A stretch of 64,000 nucleotides of DNA, from NCBI GenBank assembly GCA_003255065.1, contig QAOA01000712.1, positions 452,392 to 516,391 on the forward strand, written 5' to 3'. The stretch is from Cercis canadensis. Its lineage: Eukaryota; Streptophyta; Magnoliopsida; Fabales; Fabaceae. This document shows, piece by piece, positions 22,770 to 33,604 of this stretch (its first letter is position 1; every line of letters starts with the position of its first letter). The notes under the pieces are model-generated. The model saw only the letters and a list, made by a program, of their open reading frames with translations, was not told the origin of the DNA and did not search any database. The position numbers were made by a program, and so were the translations under genes.

Positions 22770-24344
22770 GAAACCACCGTGACAAAGCGCACCGAGGAGT
22801 CATAGCAGCGCCACGAGAAGCTGCAACCAAGAAAGAACCACCCGACCCCGCAAGAGTCACCCTCGCCTCCTGCCAAGAAGCGGAGATCCATGGCCATGGA
22901 CACCTCAGTGCACCCTTCTCTTCGATTTCAGGGCGATGAGCACAAGGAGAGGCTAGCCAAACTCTCCACCAAACCCTTTGAGCCCAGCCGCTACTCGGAG
23001 TGGATTGTGCTGCAGGAGCTAGGCATCAAGCAGGAGGTGCGGCGTCTGCTTAGCTTCAGTCGGTGGAGCAGCATCCTATACCTCTGAGAGCCTGTGTACT
23101 GAGAACTCACTCTAGAGTTTCTCGCCACGGTGGAGTTCCACACCACATTCACTGACTCCTCCGCCACGTGGCATGAGCCGGACGCCATCCGATTTCGCCT
23201 CGGCACATTTATGCATGCTATGAGTCTCGAGCAATTCACTGAAGCAGCAGGGCTAACAGAGCAGGGATTTGTCTACAACTCCTGCTACTTGGACTGGCAT
23301 TCGCTGAGCACTGAGCCTGCGGACTACTGGCGAACCATCAGCACTGAGGCTGCTTACGAGGCTAAGAGGTCTAAGGTCTAAACCCTTCGCTCACCGGCCC
23401 TCCGTGTCATTCACAAGCTCCTTGTCCACTCCTTGACTGCGAGGCCGGAGAGCACCGACGTCGTCAGCAAAAGAGACATGTTCTACCTCCGATGCATCCA
23501 GGAGAGGCACCATTGCCACTTAGGATATGCATTCCTCCAGCTGGTTCGAGGTTATTTGCAGAGGGCCAACTTCGGCGCTATCAGAGGGGGCTCCGTCATC
23601 ACCCGGCTGGCTCGACACTTGGGCGTTCTCGATGACGAGTCCACTCTCACAGTGGCTTATCGGCCGCTACCTCTAGGGATGGACACCCTACGAGCCATGG
23701 GTATGGTTGAACGCCGCTCCGACAGTCAGGGCACCTACCTAGCCATTGTTGGCTCTCCTCCACGAGCAGTGCATGAGGCACCACCAGCGGAGCGACCCTC
23801 TCCAGATGCCACCGAGGAGCCCCGACCTGACACTCCGACCGCCAGTCCATCCCAGGTGCCACCTACAGCAGGCCCGAGCCCATCAGCCCCGTCCTCCTCA
23901 CAACCATTTCCAGGAGTCCCTCTCGCATCGCCCGAGGAGGAGAAGCGCAAACCCACACCTATTGAGCAGCAGCTGAGTCGTATCGAGGTGGAGGTCGATG
24001 GGACGAGAGCCCGGTTCAACCGCCTCATCATGAACCACCGCCAGATGCGCAACGACCAGCTTCAATAGATGGCCTACACCCGAGCACATCACCGGTGGGT
24101 CGAGGTCACCTTACAGATGCAGAGCCAGCGCATGGGCATCCAACGTCCTTCGCCACCCATGTCACCTCGCTTCCAGGATCTAGAGGATGATTTAGACCCA
24201 ACCCCCTCGGTCCAACTGACCCATCCTCCACGCACTACCTCTCGAGCACCACCACCACCACCACCAGAGTCTTCGTCTGCTCCACCGCCTGACTTGCCGA
24301 CTCCATCACACCTTGAGCCTTCGGGAGACCCACCTAGGGATTAG
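22770..24344 (+). pseudogene. Athila-1 third ORF after pol (plant-transposon-protein-like)
   Basis: One reading frame (codons starting at positions divisible by 3) runs from a likely splice acceptor (TTTTACAG, ~22770) to TAG 24342, interrupted only by stops at 22803, 23085, 23100, 23379 and 24066. The first part (~22960-23380) has an ELGI...LLSFSRW...LEFLATVEF...FRLGTFMHAMSLEQFTEAAGL pattern, like the ORF carried by Athila-type elements (Pfam-style 'plant transposon protein'/Athila ORF1). The C-terminal third is Pro/Ser-rich (~23750-23930 and 24200-24330). It occupies the env position, but no signal peptide or membrane span is seen. It is clearly more GC-rich than gag-pol. Function unknown. 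Confidence 0.65.
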
Positions 24345-25398
24345 TTTATTTTTCTGAATTTCTATTTGACCTTTCTTTTTGACTTAATTGTAATACTTTA
24401 GTATTTTAGTAATTTTTCTTAATTCTTAACCTTTTCACTCTTGTTCTAGTCGACTCAATTTTTTTTGCAGCATCACATTCTGCTTCACTGGGATGTCACC
24501 GGCACTTGCTCAGATCATCAAGAACACCTTCACTCAGGGAGTATTTGTCCTCTTGCTTTTGCTGTTCATACATTGAGGGCAATGTCGTTCTTAAGTGTGG
24601 GGGGGGGGGGGAATATATCTGTGCTTAAACTTTAAATGTTTTCACATGATGCATGAACTGAATAGGTTGCAAATGTTTGAAGTAATTCTAATTAGGATAT
24701 TGTGCTCTTGAAGTGATATTTCTAGGGAATTTTATTTTTCTATGATGTGTTTGATTGTTTTTGCCCAATATCTTGCCTTTTAGCTAGTTGCATTAGGAGG
24801 TCACCACTTAGGTTCAGTGGACCTGGGATTTTGAAATACAACCTTGTAGAAGTTAACCTTGAGTGTCTGATTTGGATAATACCCTGTGCCTACATCAATT
24901 CATTTCAAAAAAAAAAAAAAGATTGATATTTTGCGATAGTTTAGTAGTTATTTTGAGCATAGTGGGGCTCTACTCCTCTACCTTCTGTGCCTGAAACTGG
25001 AGAAGGATATGAGTATGCCATAGAAGCATAACTAGTTGAATGTGGGTCGCAGGCAATGACCGGACACCACATCCTAGAACCCCCAACTATGTAAGAAAAG
25101 AAAAATAGCAGTACTTGAGTTCTTGGCATTATGTATTTATTTTTCTGTCTATGATTAAAACTTAGTAGGAAGCAGGGTGATTCTATTCAGACACAGGGGT
25201 GAGCTAAGACAATTGTGTAGTTCAATTAACTGGGTTCATGAGCTCTTTATTGGGACTGAGTAATGCAGCTGTTGAGGGTAAAGTACATAGCATTTACTTC
25301 TTTGAATTTAACCGCTTTCCCAAGGATAGAGCTTGTAAAGAGACATGTTCTGATTTGAATTGCTTGAGGACAAGCAATAGCTTAATTATGGGGGTATT
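24345..25398 (+). other. Athila-1 3' untranslated region with G-runs and polypurine tract
   Basis: No coding frame. TTAAGTGTGG followed by G to a run of 13 G sits at 24591-24611. The bases just before the 3' LTR (TTATGGGGGTATT, 25386-25398) are the probable polypurine tract that primes plus-strand cDNA. Confidence 0.65.
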
Positions 25399-26889
25399 TG
25401 ATATGTGCTTTTTATATTGTTAAGTTCCATGTTTATTAATGGTTTCCTACTCAGATTCAAGCACAATTTGCTTTAAACATGGTACTTATCCCCACTATTT
25501 GTCTTTCAGGTGTTTCTTTGGCTGATCAAGCAAGAGGAAGAGTTTTAGGGAGTTTCTGGAGTAAAAACCACCAGATCATGAAGTCCATTCAGGGGACACG
25601 GCTTAGACATGCCCGTGTCTGACCTCCAGAGAGTCCTGCTCCAGTTGCTAAGGAACACGGCCAAGCCTTGTAATGAACACGCCTGTGTCCATGACCATGT
25701 CATACCTCCAGAGAATCTCCCTGAGTGGAACACGCTCCTCCCCTACAGAAACACGGCCATGTTGGTTTGAACACGGGCTGAAGAAGAAGTGAACACGGCC
25801 GTGTCTTTGGCCTTGTCTGAAGTCCCTTCGAGGCATTTAAGTGACACGCCCAGCTACTGTAAGTGAACACGGCCTTGTCGTGGCCGTGTTTGAGCATCTG
25901 AAGGGTGAAACCCTAGAATTAGATGGAGTATTTATTTGAACTTGAGGAAAAGGGGGAGACATCTTTTGATAGTCGAACACTTAGAGATTTTGGGTGACAT
26001 CAGAGGTCAGGTGCAGTAGGAGCACTTTGGAAGAATGGAGAAAAGCAAGATAGAAGATCAACCACTAGAAGGAACTTCATGAGAATGAGTTTTCCTGATT
26101 CTATCTTGTCTTCTCTACATTTTGTTGATTCAGATTTTATCTTGAACTGATTTGTAAAAGTTAGTTAGGATGAACCCTAGAAATACAATTGTATTATTCT
26201 CCTTTTGAATTAATGAGAAGATGTCTTCATTTCTTGGAATTGTCTATGATTGCTATTTGTGTTAAGTTGACAAAGCATGCTGCTGATTTAATACCAGATT
26301 TCAATTTATTTATTGAGAAATTATAAATTGATTTAGATCATTTGTAGACAGTGGGGTTTGCTTGGAATCACTAGAGATAGGATTCACATGAATCTTCTGA
26401 TTTAAGCCAATGTACTAAGGGAATTCATAGAACACGAATTAATGCATTCTTGGGGGTTTTGATTGTGAAGAGATTTCAGTCAATCAACCTAGGAATAGAT
26501 GTCTTATTACTTGAGAAAGATTGAGGCATAATTCTGGAATTCTCATCAGTCCAAGTAGAGAAGTTTCGATCATTGAGTTAAATATGAGAATGCAATGTAT
26601 GTCATAGGAAGATTCTTATTCTGACTCATCCTACTCATTCGATAAATCTATCAAATTCTTTGTTATCGTCTTTCCTGATTCATTCATTTAATTTAGATTA
26701 ATCGATTTCTCTTATTAAACCACAATTCTAAGATTAGATAATAGAAAAGGGATTACTACTAATAGCTATAGTTCCTCGTGGGATCGACATTCGTACTCAA
26801 TCAAGCTATCCTATAAAATGATAGGTATACTTGCTAGAATGTTTGTAGCATTGTTTCAATTGAATACAAGTTTATAAAAGTAAACATCA
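25399..26889 (+). repeat. 3' LTR of Athila-1
   Basis: 1491 bp, TGATATG...AACATCA, direct repeat of 13799-15290, with the palindromic motif cluster at 25596-25892. Followed by the TSD GAATG at 26890. Confidence 0.95.
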
Positions 26890-26894
26890 GAATG

Positions 26895-27319
26895 CAAGAT
26901 GGTATGATGTTATATGCTGCTCATTTTTTTGCCATGAGTATCGTGCATGTGTGTTTGTCTTGAAAGTGGGTTAAAAATGAAAGGAAAAGAACATGTAGCA
27001 TAACATTGGTGCATGCTTACTTCATCATGAGTTGGGCTGATTTTACTTCCCATGTTTGAAACATTTTGTGTGTATAAAAAGGGAAGGGGTAGTGTGTGAT
27101 TGTTTCTTTAAATGAAGAATTTAAGTCCATTTGCTGCTTTTGTTCTATCCTTCCCTTATAAATCAATTGCTAATGGTAAATTTGGTGAAGTTGAGCTTGT
27201 TTATTGTAAAATGTTCTTTCCCTCATTGCTGTACTTATCCACTTTTCAAGTGACAAATATGCCTTGTCCTTATACTATTGGAACTTGTGCTTAAGTTTTT
27301 TAATATTATATTAGTTGTT
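26895..27319. other. No gene seen; host flank right of Athila-1
   Basis: Continues the T-rich spacer interrupted at 13793. Short chance frames only. Confidence 0.5.
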
Positions 27320-27700
27320 GACACTCGTAGTAGATGGATTGAACCTTTTAAGTCTCTACTTTGCTAGTGTTCTTCTTAGGATTGATCCTTTCTCTTTACT
27401 TGTTGAACTTCACAAATTTGAAAAACTCCTTGGCTATGAAGGCAAGGTCTTGCATGTTCCTTTTCGTATCATAATCCTCCTTTTCTTCTTCTTCCTTTTG
27501 GTTTGAGGTAGAGGCTTGTAGGGAAATGGTGTTTTCTCTTTCTTTCTTGCTCGTCAAGCTTCTTCTTTTTCTTCTTCATCTTTGTTTCATAAGCCTTGAA
27601 ATTCCCAATAAGTTTCTTATAGTTCATTCTATTAAGGAAATGCTCTTCTTAAAGTTGCATGATCCCATTTATGGCTATTCACAAACATTGTACACTCTCA
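27320..27700 (-). pseudogene. Ty1/copia gag remnant, minus strand
   Basis: On the minus strand a lysine-rich block (LIGNFKAYETKMKKKKKK, ~27600) is followed by LQASTSNQKEEEEKEDYD, MQDLAFIAKEFFKFVKFNK and then YYECQQL where a CCHC zinc knuckle would begin. This is the block order of copia gag C-termini (the LIGSLMTYE... KALKAS... FKKFVKF... CYECKKPGH pattern). The first cysteine is Tyr, two frames are needed, and several stops are present. The rest of the element is absent. Confidence 0.6.
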
Positions 27701-27739
27701 TTCTATGCTCAAAGATTACGCTATGGCAGTAGCATATAA

Positions 27740-28250
27740 ATTTTGAATGGGCAAATCGCCATTAATTTTGAAACTCATGAGCTTTGTTGTTTTGGCCCAG
27801 CCTAGCTTATGTAGGGCTGGTGGGCCAGCCCAACCCAATAAATTTAAAAAAAAATAAAATTAAATTATTTTCTTTTGGTAAATTAAATTAAATATTAAAT
27901 AATAAAGTTAGGCATAATTATATAATTGTCTTCTTATGTAAAATTATAATTTTATGATAACAAAAAGTATTATATTAGCATTAGATATTTAAAATCTAGT
28001 TTAAAGATTATTGAAAAGTTATTTAATTTTTGATTAATTTGATTATTAATGTAAGAAAATATTTATTTTAGAGTTTTATGTTTAATTTTTAAAGAGTGAA
28101 TCTTCATTAAAAAAAGAAAAGAGAAAATATTTGGGCCAGTCCAAATAGGCTCAGTTTTATAACAGTCATCATTACAAGGGCCTAGCTCGACCCTATGCTT
28201 GGGTTAAATGGGCTGGCTCGCCGAGTTAGGCCCATTTTGATAATATGAAT
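27740..28250. mobile_element. Probable hAT-related remnant
   Basis: The ends carry inverted GGGCTGG/CCAGCCC and TGGGCC/GGCCCA motifs (GGGCTGGTGGGCCAGCCC near 27815; GGGCTGGCTCGCCGAG near 28210), enclosing ~300 bp of AT-rich DNA, as in the better-preserved hAT elements at 5838 and 29409. Clean inverted repeats and a TSD could not be found. Confidence 0.4.
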
Positions 28251-29400
28251 CTTGAAGATTTTTACATAGTAATTGAACCACGTGGAGTCACCTAATGAAA
28301 AATTGTTAAAAGTTTTTGTTATGATTTTAGTGCAACAAGTTGCTGAAATGCAACAACTAACAATAATACGTGTAAGTTGCTAATAGGTTGAACATAATGA
28401 ATGCCTTTAATTGCTATAGGTTTAAGTGGTTTCCTAGTTAATTTAAACAAAAAAAAGCCCCAATATTTTGATGCAATTGTTTATAATGACCAATAGTTAT
28501 AATAATTACATATTGAATCCCCACAAATTTATTTAAGATGTAAAAAGCCTACATTCTCCTAAACTATTAGGACCAAGCAATCCCTGAAGTTTCTTAAGTT
28601 TTTTTTTTTTTAAAAAAATTAAGTATTCTATTTTATTTTAAATTTTAAGAATATTTATGCATAAATTTTGACATGGTACTTTTCTAATTTTTTCATAAAA
28701 ATTTTGGTACAAAAATATGTGAGTGGGGAGAAATATCATTCTTGTATATTCAGTACTCTAGGATTTAGTTTTTTTTTTATGGCTAAACTAAATTAAATTA
28801 ATTATGCTCATTATATATTATGAAAATGTGTAAAAGTTTAAAAAAAAAAAAAATTAGCACCTGTTTCAAAGCAAACTCTCGAAATTGAAATATCAAGGAT
28901 TCAGGATGCAATGTAATTGACCTTAATTAATTAGTCCACAAGAACAAAAGTGTGAGTCCTAATGTAAGCTCAATTGATTACTCAAGAACATTAAACAACT
29001 TATGATGATTAAATTAATCTCAACTCACCTATGAATTAATCTCATAACACAAATAACTACATTTGACTACTAAAGTAATCCCAACTCACTCTAAATTAAT
29101 CTCATGATACAAATAGCTACATATGACAAATAAGTAATCTCAAATCACATAACCTCAATCAACATGGTATTACTTGGGACTATACTTTCCCTCAATCAAT
29201 TTATCACTAATAGTGTTCAATTGAAAGGATTACATAAAATTGAATTACACTTTAATCCAATTTGACCAAAATCTCATTTCATATTGAATTGGGGCTTTCT
29301 CAAATCAACATTAATTGTGTGAAGTTAAATTCGGGATTTTTACTTTGACACTAACCAAGTTCAAATGAAATGGAATTTCATGAAATTATACTTTCTCTCT
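28251..29400. other. AT-rich spacer, no gene seen
   Basis: Very AT-rich with poly-A/T runs near 28596, 28770 and 28840. No coding similarity, RNA gene or repeat that I can name. Confidence 0.6.
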
Positions 29401-29408
29401 GTTGACAC

Positions 29409-30087
29409 TAGAGGTGGCAAAATGGGCACAGCCTTATGTGCCAGTAAGTATAACCTAGTGTTAGGGCTAGGCTAGGTTGTGAAAATGCTGGCCCAAAAAA
29501 TTCGGGCTGATTTTGGCCTGGCCCAAATTTATTTGAATTTAAAAAGAAAAACTAAGATGAAATTATTTGTATAATTATTCTAATTAAAGTCTAAAAATTA
29601 TGTAAGTAGTATTATTTATGCAACTATTGTAAGAAAGACATATAGAACATGCTAGGCTTCACTTGATCTTCATTGGGACAAAAATCTTCATTGTGAAAAA
29701 TCTATTATAAGATAGTGATGTTATTGGAATCATGAAAGATTTAGAAGCCACAACTATGAGATATATGATTAAATTTCATATTCATTACAAAATGGAGATA
29801 TTTTTTATATAAAAAAAATATTGTCTTTCATTATGTAATCTATTATATTAAATGAAAGAAAATTAAAGAGATAACATATAAGTTTATTATATATTTTTAT
29901 ATACATATATACTTTTATTTTAACAAAACAATTAAAAATAAAATTTTAAATTAGAGTCGGGCTGGCCTGATAGCCTACCATAGGACTGGGATAAGCTAGT
30001 CATATGCCAACCCAATTAAATTTGCTCGGCCCGAAAATTGTCTTGGCCTAGTCGGGTAGGGCCGGACCAGCCCAATTGTCAACTCTA
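29409..30087. mobile_element. Short hAT element (679 bp)
   Basis: The left end is TAGAGGTGGCAAAATGGGC. The right end is GCCCAATTGTCAACTCTA, whose complement is TAGAGTTGACAATTGGGC, a matching terminal inverted repeat. Flanks are GTTGACAC (29401-29408) and GTTGACAT (30088-30095), an 8-bp TSD with one mismatch. Inside are GGCCTGGCCC and GGGCTGGCC motifs near the ends and an AT-rich core, with no coding capacity. Confidence 0.85.
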
Positions 30088-30122
30088 GTTGACATCCAAA
30101 TTTGTACATGCAGTACATACTT

Positions 30123-31030
30123 ATGGAAAGGCTCCAACATTCAGGGGAGACTATCTCTAGACAATTCCATTGAGTCTTAGATGTCGTTTGCAACCTCGCT
30201 AAAGATATAATTAAGCCTATTGATCCACACTTAAGAGACATTCCTATTGAGATTAGAAATGATAACTGATATTTTCCATATTTTAAGAATTGTATTGGTG
30301 CCATAGATGACACTCATATATGTGTTGTTGTTCCTCTGGATTTGCAAATTTCTTACACTGGTAGAAAAGGTACTACAACTACCAATGTAATGAGTGCTTG
30401 TGATTTTAATATGTGTTTCACATTTGTATGGCCAGGTTGGGAAAGGTCTGCACATGATACTAAAATTTTCAATAAGGCTGTATGCAAACCTAACTTGTGT
30501 TTCCTGCTTTCTCTTGAAGGTTAGTGATTTTTAGACATTACTATTTGAATTTCAAGCCTTAAAGTATGTTATATATTAGTTGTTTATTCAATTTCAAATT
30601 TTTATTTGTAGGTAAATATTACTTGGTCGATTCTAGTTATCCTAGTTTCATGGGTTTCTTAGGTCCCTATAAGGGACAAAGATATCATCTCCCACACTTT
30701 AGATTAGGGCCAAGAGCAAAGGGAAGAACTGAAGTGTTTAACTATTATCACACTAGCCTTCTATGCACAATTGAACGCTCTTTTGGGTGTTGCAAAGCAA
30801 GATGGAAAATACTGGGTGCTATGCCTCCATTTTCATTGGAGACACAAGTTAAAATCGTAGTTGCTTGCATGACTTTGCATAACTTTATTAGAAGACATGA
30901 TACAAGTGATGCAGAATTTGAAGCATTCAATAAGAATTTTGAGTTTGCTGATGAAGAAATTATGGATGAAGCAGGGCCTAGTAATGTCATATGGGAGGAA
31001 CCAAATGAAGAGAGTATTAGACAAATGTAG
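30123..31030 (+). pseudogene. PIF/Harbinger DDE transposase pseudogene (DDE_Tnp_4 type)
   Basis: Exon 1 spans about 30123-30519 and exon 2 30612-31030 (GT 30520, AG 30611; the join restores GKYYLVD). The protein shows [17 protein letters not shown] (first catalytic Asp), [39 protein letters not shown] (second Asp), FNYYHTSLLCTIERSFGCCKARW (catalytic Glu) and VKIVVACMTLHNFIRR, the full motif order of plant Harbinger transposases. All three catalytic positions are kept. Two in-frame TGA codons in exon 1 (30168 and 30258) and the lack of a clear N-terminal DNA-binding region make it a pseudogene. The C-terminal tail is acidic. The hAT element sits ~30 bp upstream. Harbinger terminal repeats were not found. 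Confidence 0.88.
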
Positions 31031-31569
31031 CAGATTAGAGAGGAAATAAAAATTCAGTTGCCTACACATCTTTAGCTTTATTGCCTTTATTATTTCTATA
31101 TAGAATACAAGTTATGAATTGATATTTCTATAAAATCATAGTTGTTATGCAAATACGTGTCAGATTTCATTTTTATTTCTTTCTTTTTCGTCATAATTTA
31201 TGGTAGATATCAGTTTGAATAATTATATATTTCATGTTTATCATGATCACCAATATAATAAAATAGGAATACTTGTTAATGACGATTATCTATATGCAAG
31301 GTTTCTAATATAGCAAGCTAAGAACCACTTTGATTATAAGAAATCAAACTTCAAAATAATAATCTAACAACAAAAAATTAACTACTTGAATCAAATATAA
31401 TAATTATAGCACTAATATAAAATATTTTATTATTAAAACTTTTTTTCTTTTTCAAATTATAATAAAGTGCTTATTTATCCAAACACAATCTTTAATAAGT
31501 GCTTATTAATGTCTTTTTCAGTCATTTCCACAATTATAAGCACTTATACACTTGTCTATCCAAATGCAT
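31031..31569. other. AT-rich spacer, no gene seen
   Basis: Contains two GTTTGGATA(A/G)-type motifs on the minus strand near 31480 and 31555, reminiscent of MITE ends, but no clear inverted-repeat pair or TSD. Confidence 0.45.
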
Positions 31570-33305
31570 TAGAAAAAGCTTATAACCCCTCACACCACAC
31601 ACAGTTGCCATCCAATCCACTCCATTTACTACACTTCTCCCTTGTAATTAAACTATTGTGTGAAAGTTGCCACATAAATAGTCTAATCCTTTTTAGGCCA
31701 TGCCACTTCCAAATTTTGTCCAGATAGCTTCTTGATCCTTCCAAGTTTCGGCCATTAGGCACTTGTAAGCACTACTAATTGAAAAGTTACCAGAATTACT
31801 TCCTTTCTAGTATAACTAGTCCTCAACATCATTAGCCTCTAGAGGAATAATTGCATGGAGCTTGATACCTATTCCCGTAGGAAGCATCTTTCTAATTTCT
31901 CCCAATTCCAGTCTCCCATGCTCAAGGAAAAGGTTGCAACATTCTCATGCAGCAAGGAATCTGGGATGGAGAAATTAACTTCCTCAACAAGAGCCCCCAT
32001 GCCATCTAGCTAACTATCTAACCAGAAACGAATGGTATTACCATTGCCCACTACCTAACCTTGGTTAGCAATCAAGTCTTCCCAAACTTTTCCAATAGCT
32101 TTCCAAAGCTGAGAGTCTCTATTCTTGACTGAAATCTTAATCTTCTAGGTTGTTCCTCTACCATATTTACCTCGCAGAACTTGCACCCACAGATCATTGG
32201 CTTTAGATTTAATAGCCTAACCAATCTTCATGATACACAAATGGTTCATGGCCATCAAATTCTTCAAACCTAACCCACCACACATCTTTGGCTTACATAA
32301 AGTTATCCAACAAATAGTATGTATCTTTTTATATGCTCCTCACGGCCCCATATAAAACTTTCTCCACTTCACAACTGATTGATCTAGGAATACGTTGATT
32401 GCATGGCATAAGTAGGTAAAGCTTTGATGACCAACTTGGCTAGAGTCACTCGGCCTGCCATGGAAAGACATCTAGCCTTCCAACTAGCCAGCCGCTATCA
32501 CACCCTGTCTATCAGACAAGAATTCATAGACTTGCTGTTGGACCCATGAATAAGAGGCATACTTAGATATTTTCCCAAATTGTCAATAATAGAAAAGCCA
32601 CAATAATCTGCTATAGATTTCCGCCTAAAGGAAGGCACATTTTTAGAGAAGAAAATGTGAGTCTTAGCGATACTCACCTTCTGGCTAGACATATCACAAA
32701 GTTTATCCAAGCAGCCAACCACTTGCTTAGTTTGATCTTTTGTTGCTTCTGCAAAGAGCAATAAATAATCAGCAAACATAAGGTGAGAGATAATAAGACC
32801 ACTTCTACCTGCACACATGGGTTTCCAATCTCCATTTTCCACAGCTTCCGAAATGATATGAGAAAGTCTATCGACCCAAAGAACAAAAAGATATGGAGAC
32901 AAAAGATCTCCCTGTGTTATACCTTAAGCTGGTTTAATGCTATCTGATTTATCATCCCTTATATTATAACTCCACCTATGGCACCACTATTTCACTAGAA
33001 AAAAGCTCTTGCTATATTCAATTTAAAAAACTAGGCTATTGGTTTTTCCCATTGCAACATTGGGTTCATGATATTGCTTAGAAATTTTTCCCAAAGCATT
33101 ATTGCAGCTTCCCAAATCCCTCTTAGCTGCCTTATTTAATTTCTTTCCAAGATGAATGCTATTTAATTTCTTCTTTACCACAAATTGTAACAGATGAAGG
33201 TATATAGAGCCACCTGATAGTACGTCCAACCTAAGCATGATCAAACCAGCCCAAAAATCTTTGTCCTCTACATAGCTTAAAACTTCTGGTGTAGATGCAT
33301 GGTCC
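31570..33305 (-). pseudogene. LINE (L1-type) pol, C-terminal part, minus strand
   Basis: Read from 33305 leftwards: an endonuclease-RT linker-like block (QFVVKKKLNSI...LNKAAKRDLGS, ~33190-33110), a short gap where the RT fingers are missing, then RT motifs QGDLLSPYLFVLWVDRLSHII (~32915-32850) and SHLMFADYLLLFAEA (the FADD box reads FADY, ~32785). The thumb follows, then GGLGLKNLMAMNHL (~32270) and a zinc-binding zf-RVT block (KWHGLKRIRLFMWQLSHNSL, ~31720). Several stops and shifts are present, and the catalytic Asp pair is damaged. The upstream part of the LINE continues on the other side of the Tat element near 57006-57130. No poly-A tail or TSD was identified. Confidence 0.82.
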
Positions 33306-33310
33306 CATAT

Positions 33311-33602
33311 TGTAGATACCCAAATCATGACCCAATTACACCCAAGCCCATTCAGCCAGAGGCCCACACCAACAAATCTGAATATACCTTCCATATCCTT
33401 ACAATATCACCTATAAATAATCACCGCATAACAGGTACGAGGACTTTTTGGACCCATTTCAATATTACATACATTATCAACTTGGACCAATACTAACTTA
33501 AACATTGGAGCTCTGGAACTACCACCTGACTCTTGACCCCTTGTTGTTGTGCAGGTATCACGTGACCTACGTATCCCATTAGTTCCAAATCAAGTATCGT
33601 CA
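33311..33602 (+). repeat. 5' LTR of Tat element
   Basis: 292 bp, TGTAGATACCC...ATCGTCA. A possible TATA motif (CTATAAATAATC) is at 33411-33422. The bases after the LTR (TTTGGCTCTCTCTGTGAG) look like a mutated TGGCGC-type primer site. Confidence 0.93.
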
Positions 33603-33604
33603 TT

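Larger units (their letters stand above)
13799..26889 (+). mobile_element. Athila-1: full-length Athila-type Ty3/gypsy retrotransposon
   Basis: The element is 13.1 kb and bounded by direct LTRs at 13799-15290 and 25399-26889, both starting TGATATG and ending AACATCA. The 5 bases outside are GAATG on both sides (13794-13798, 26890-26894), an exact TSD. A primer-binding site for tRNA-Asp follows the 5' LTR. Then come gag, pol (protease, RT, RNase H, integrase), a long untranslated stretch, a third GC-rich ORF and a polypurine tract. Large size, long LTRs, the tRNA-Asp primer site and a third ORF after pol are features of the Athila lineage. The two LTRs are closely similar, with two small indels of about 12 bp within the palindromic cluster. 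Stops and frameshifts in every ORF make it non-autonomous. Confidence 0.95.

Noticed and set aside
22770..24344. Retroviral-type envelope gene in Athila-1
   Set aside because: Position fits, but no signal peptide, fusion segment or membrane anchor can be seen.
33023..33394. 123-codon minus-strand frame across the Tat LTR edge
   Set aside because: A chance fusion of Tat LTR sequence with the LINE remnant; not a gene in itself.
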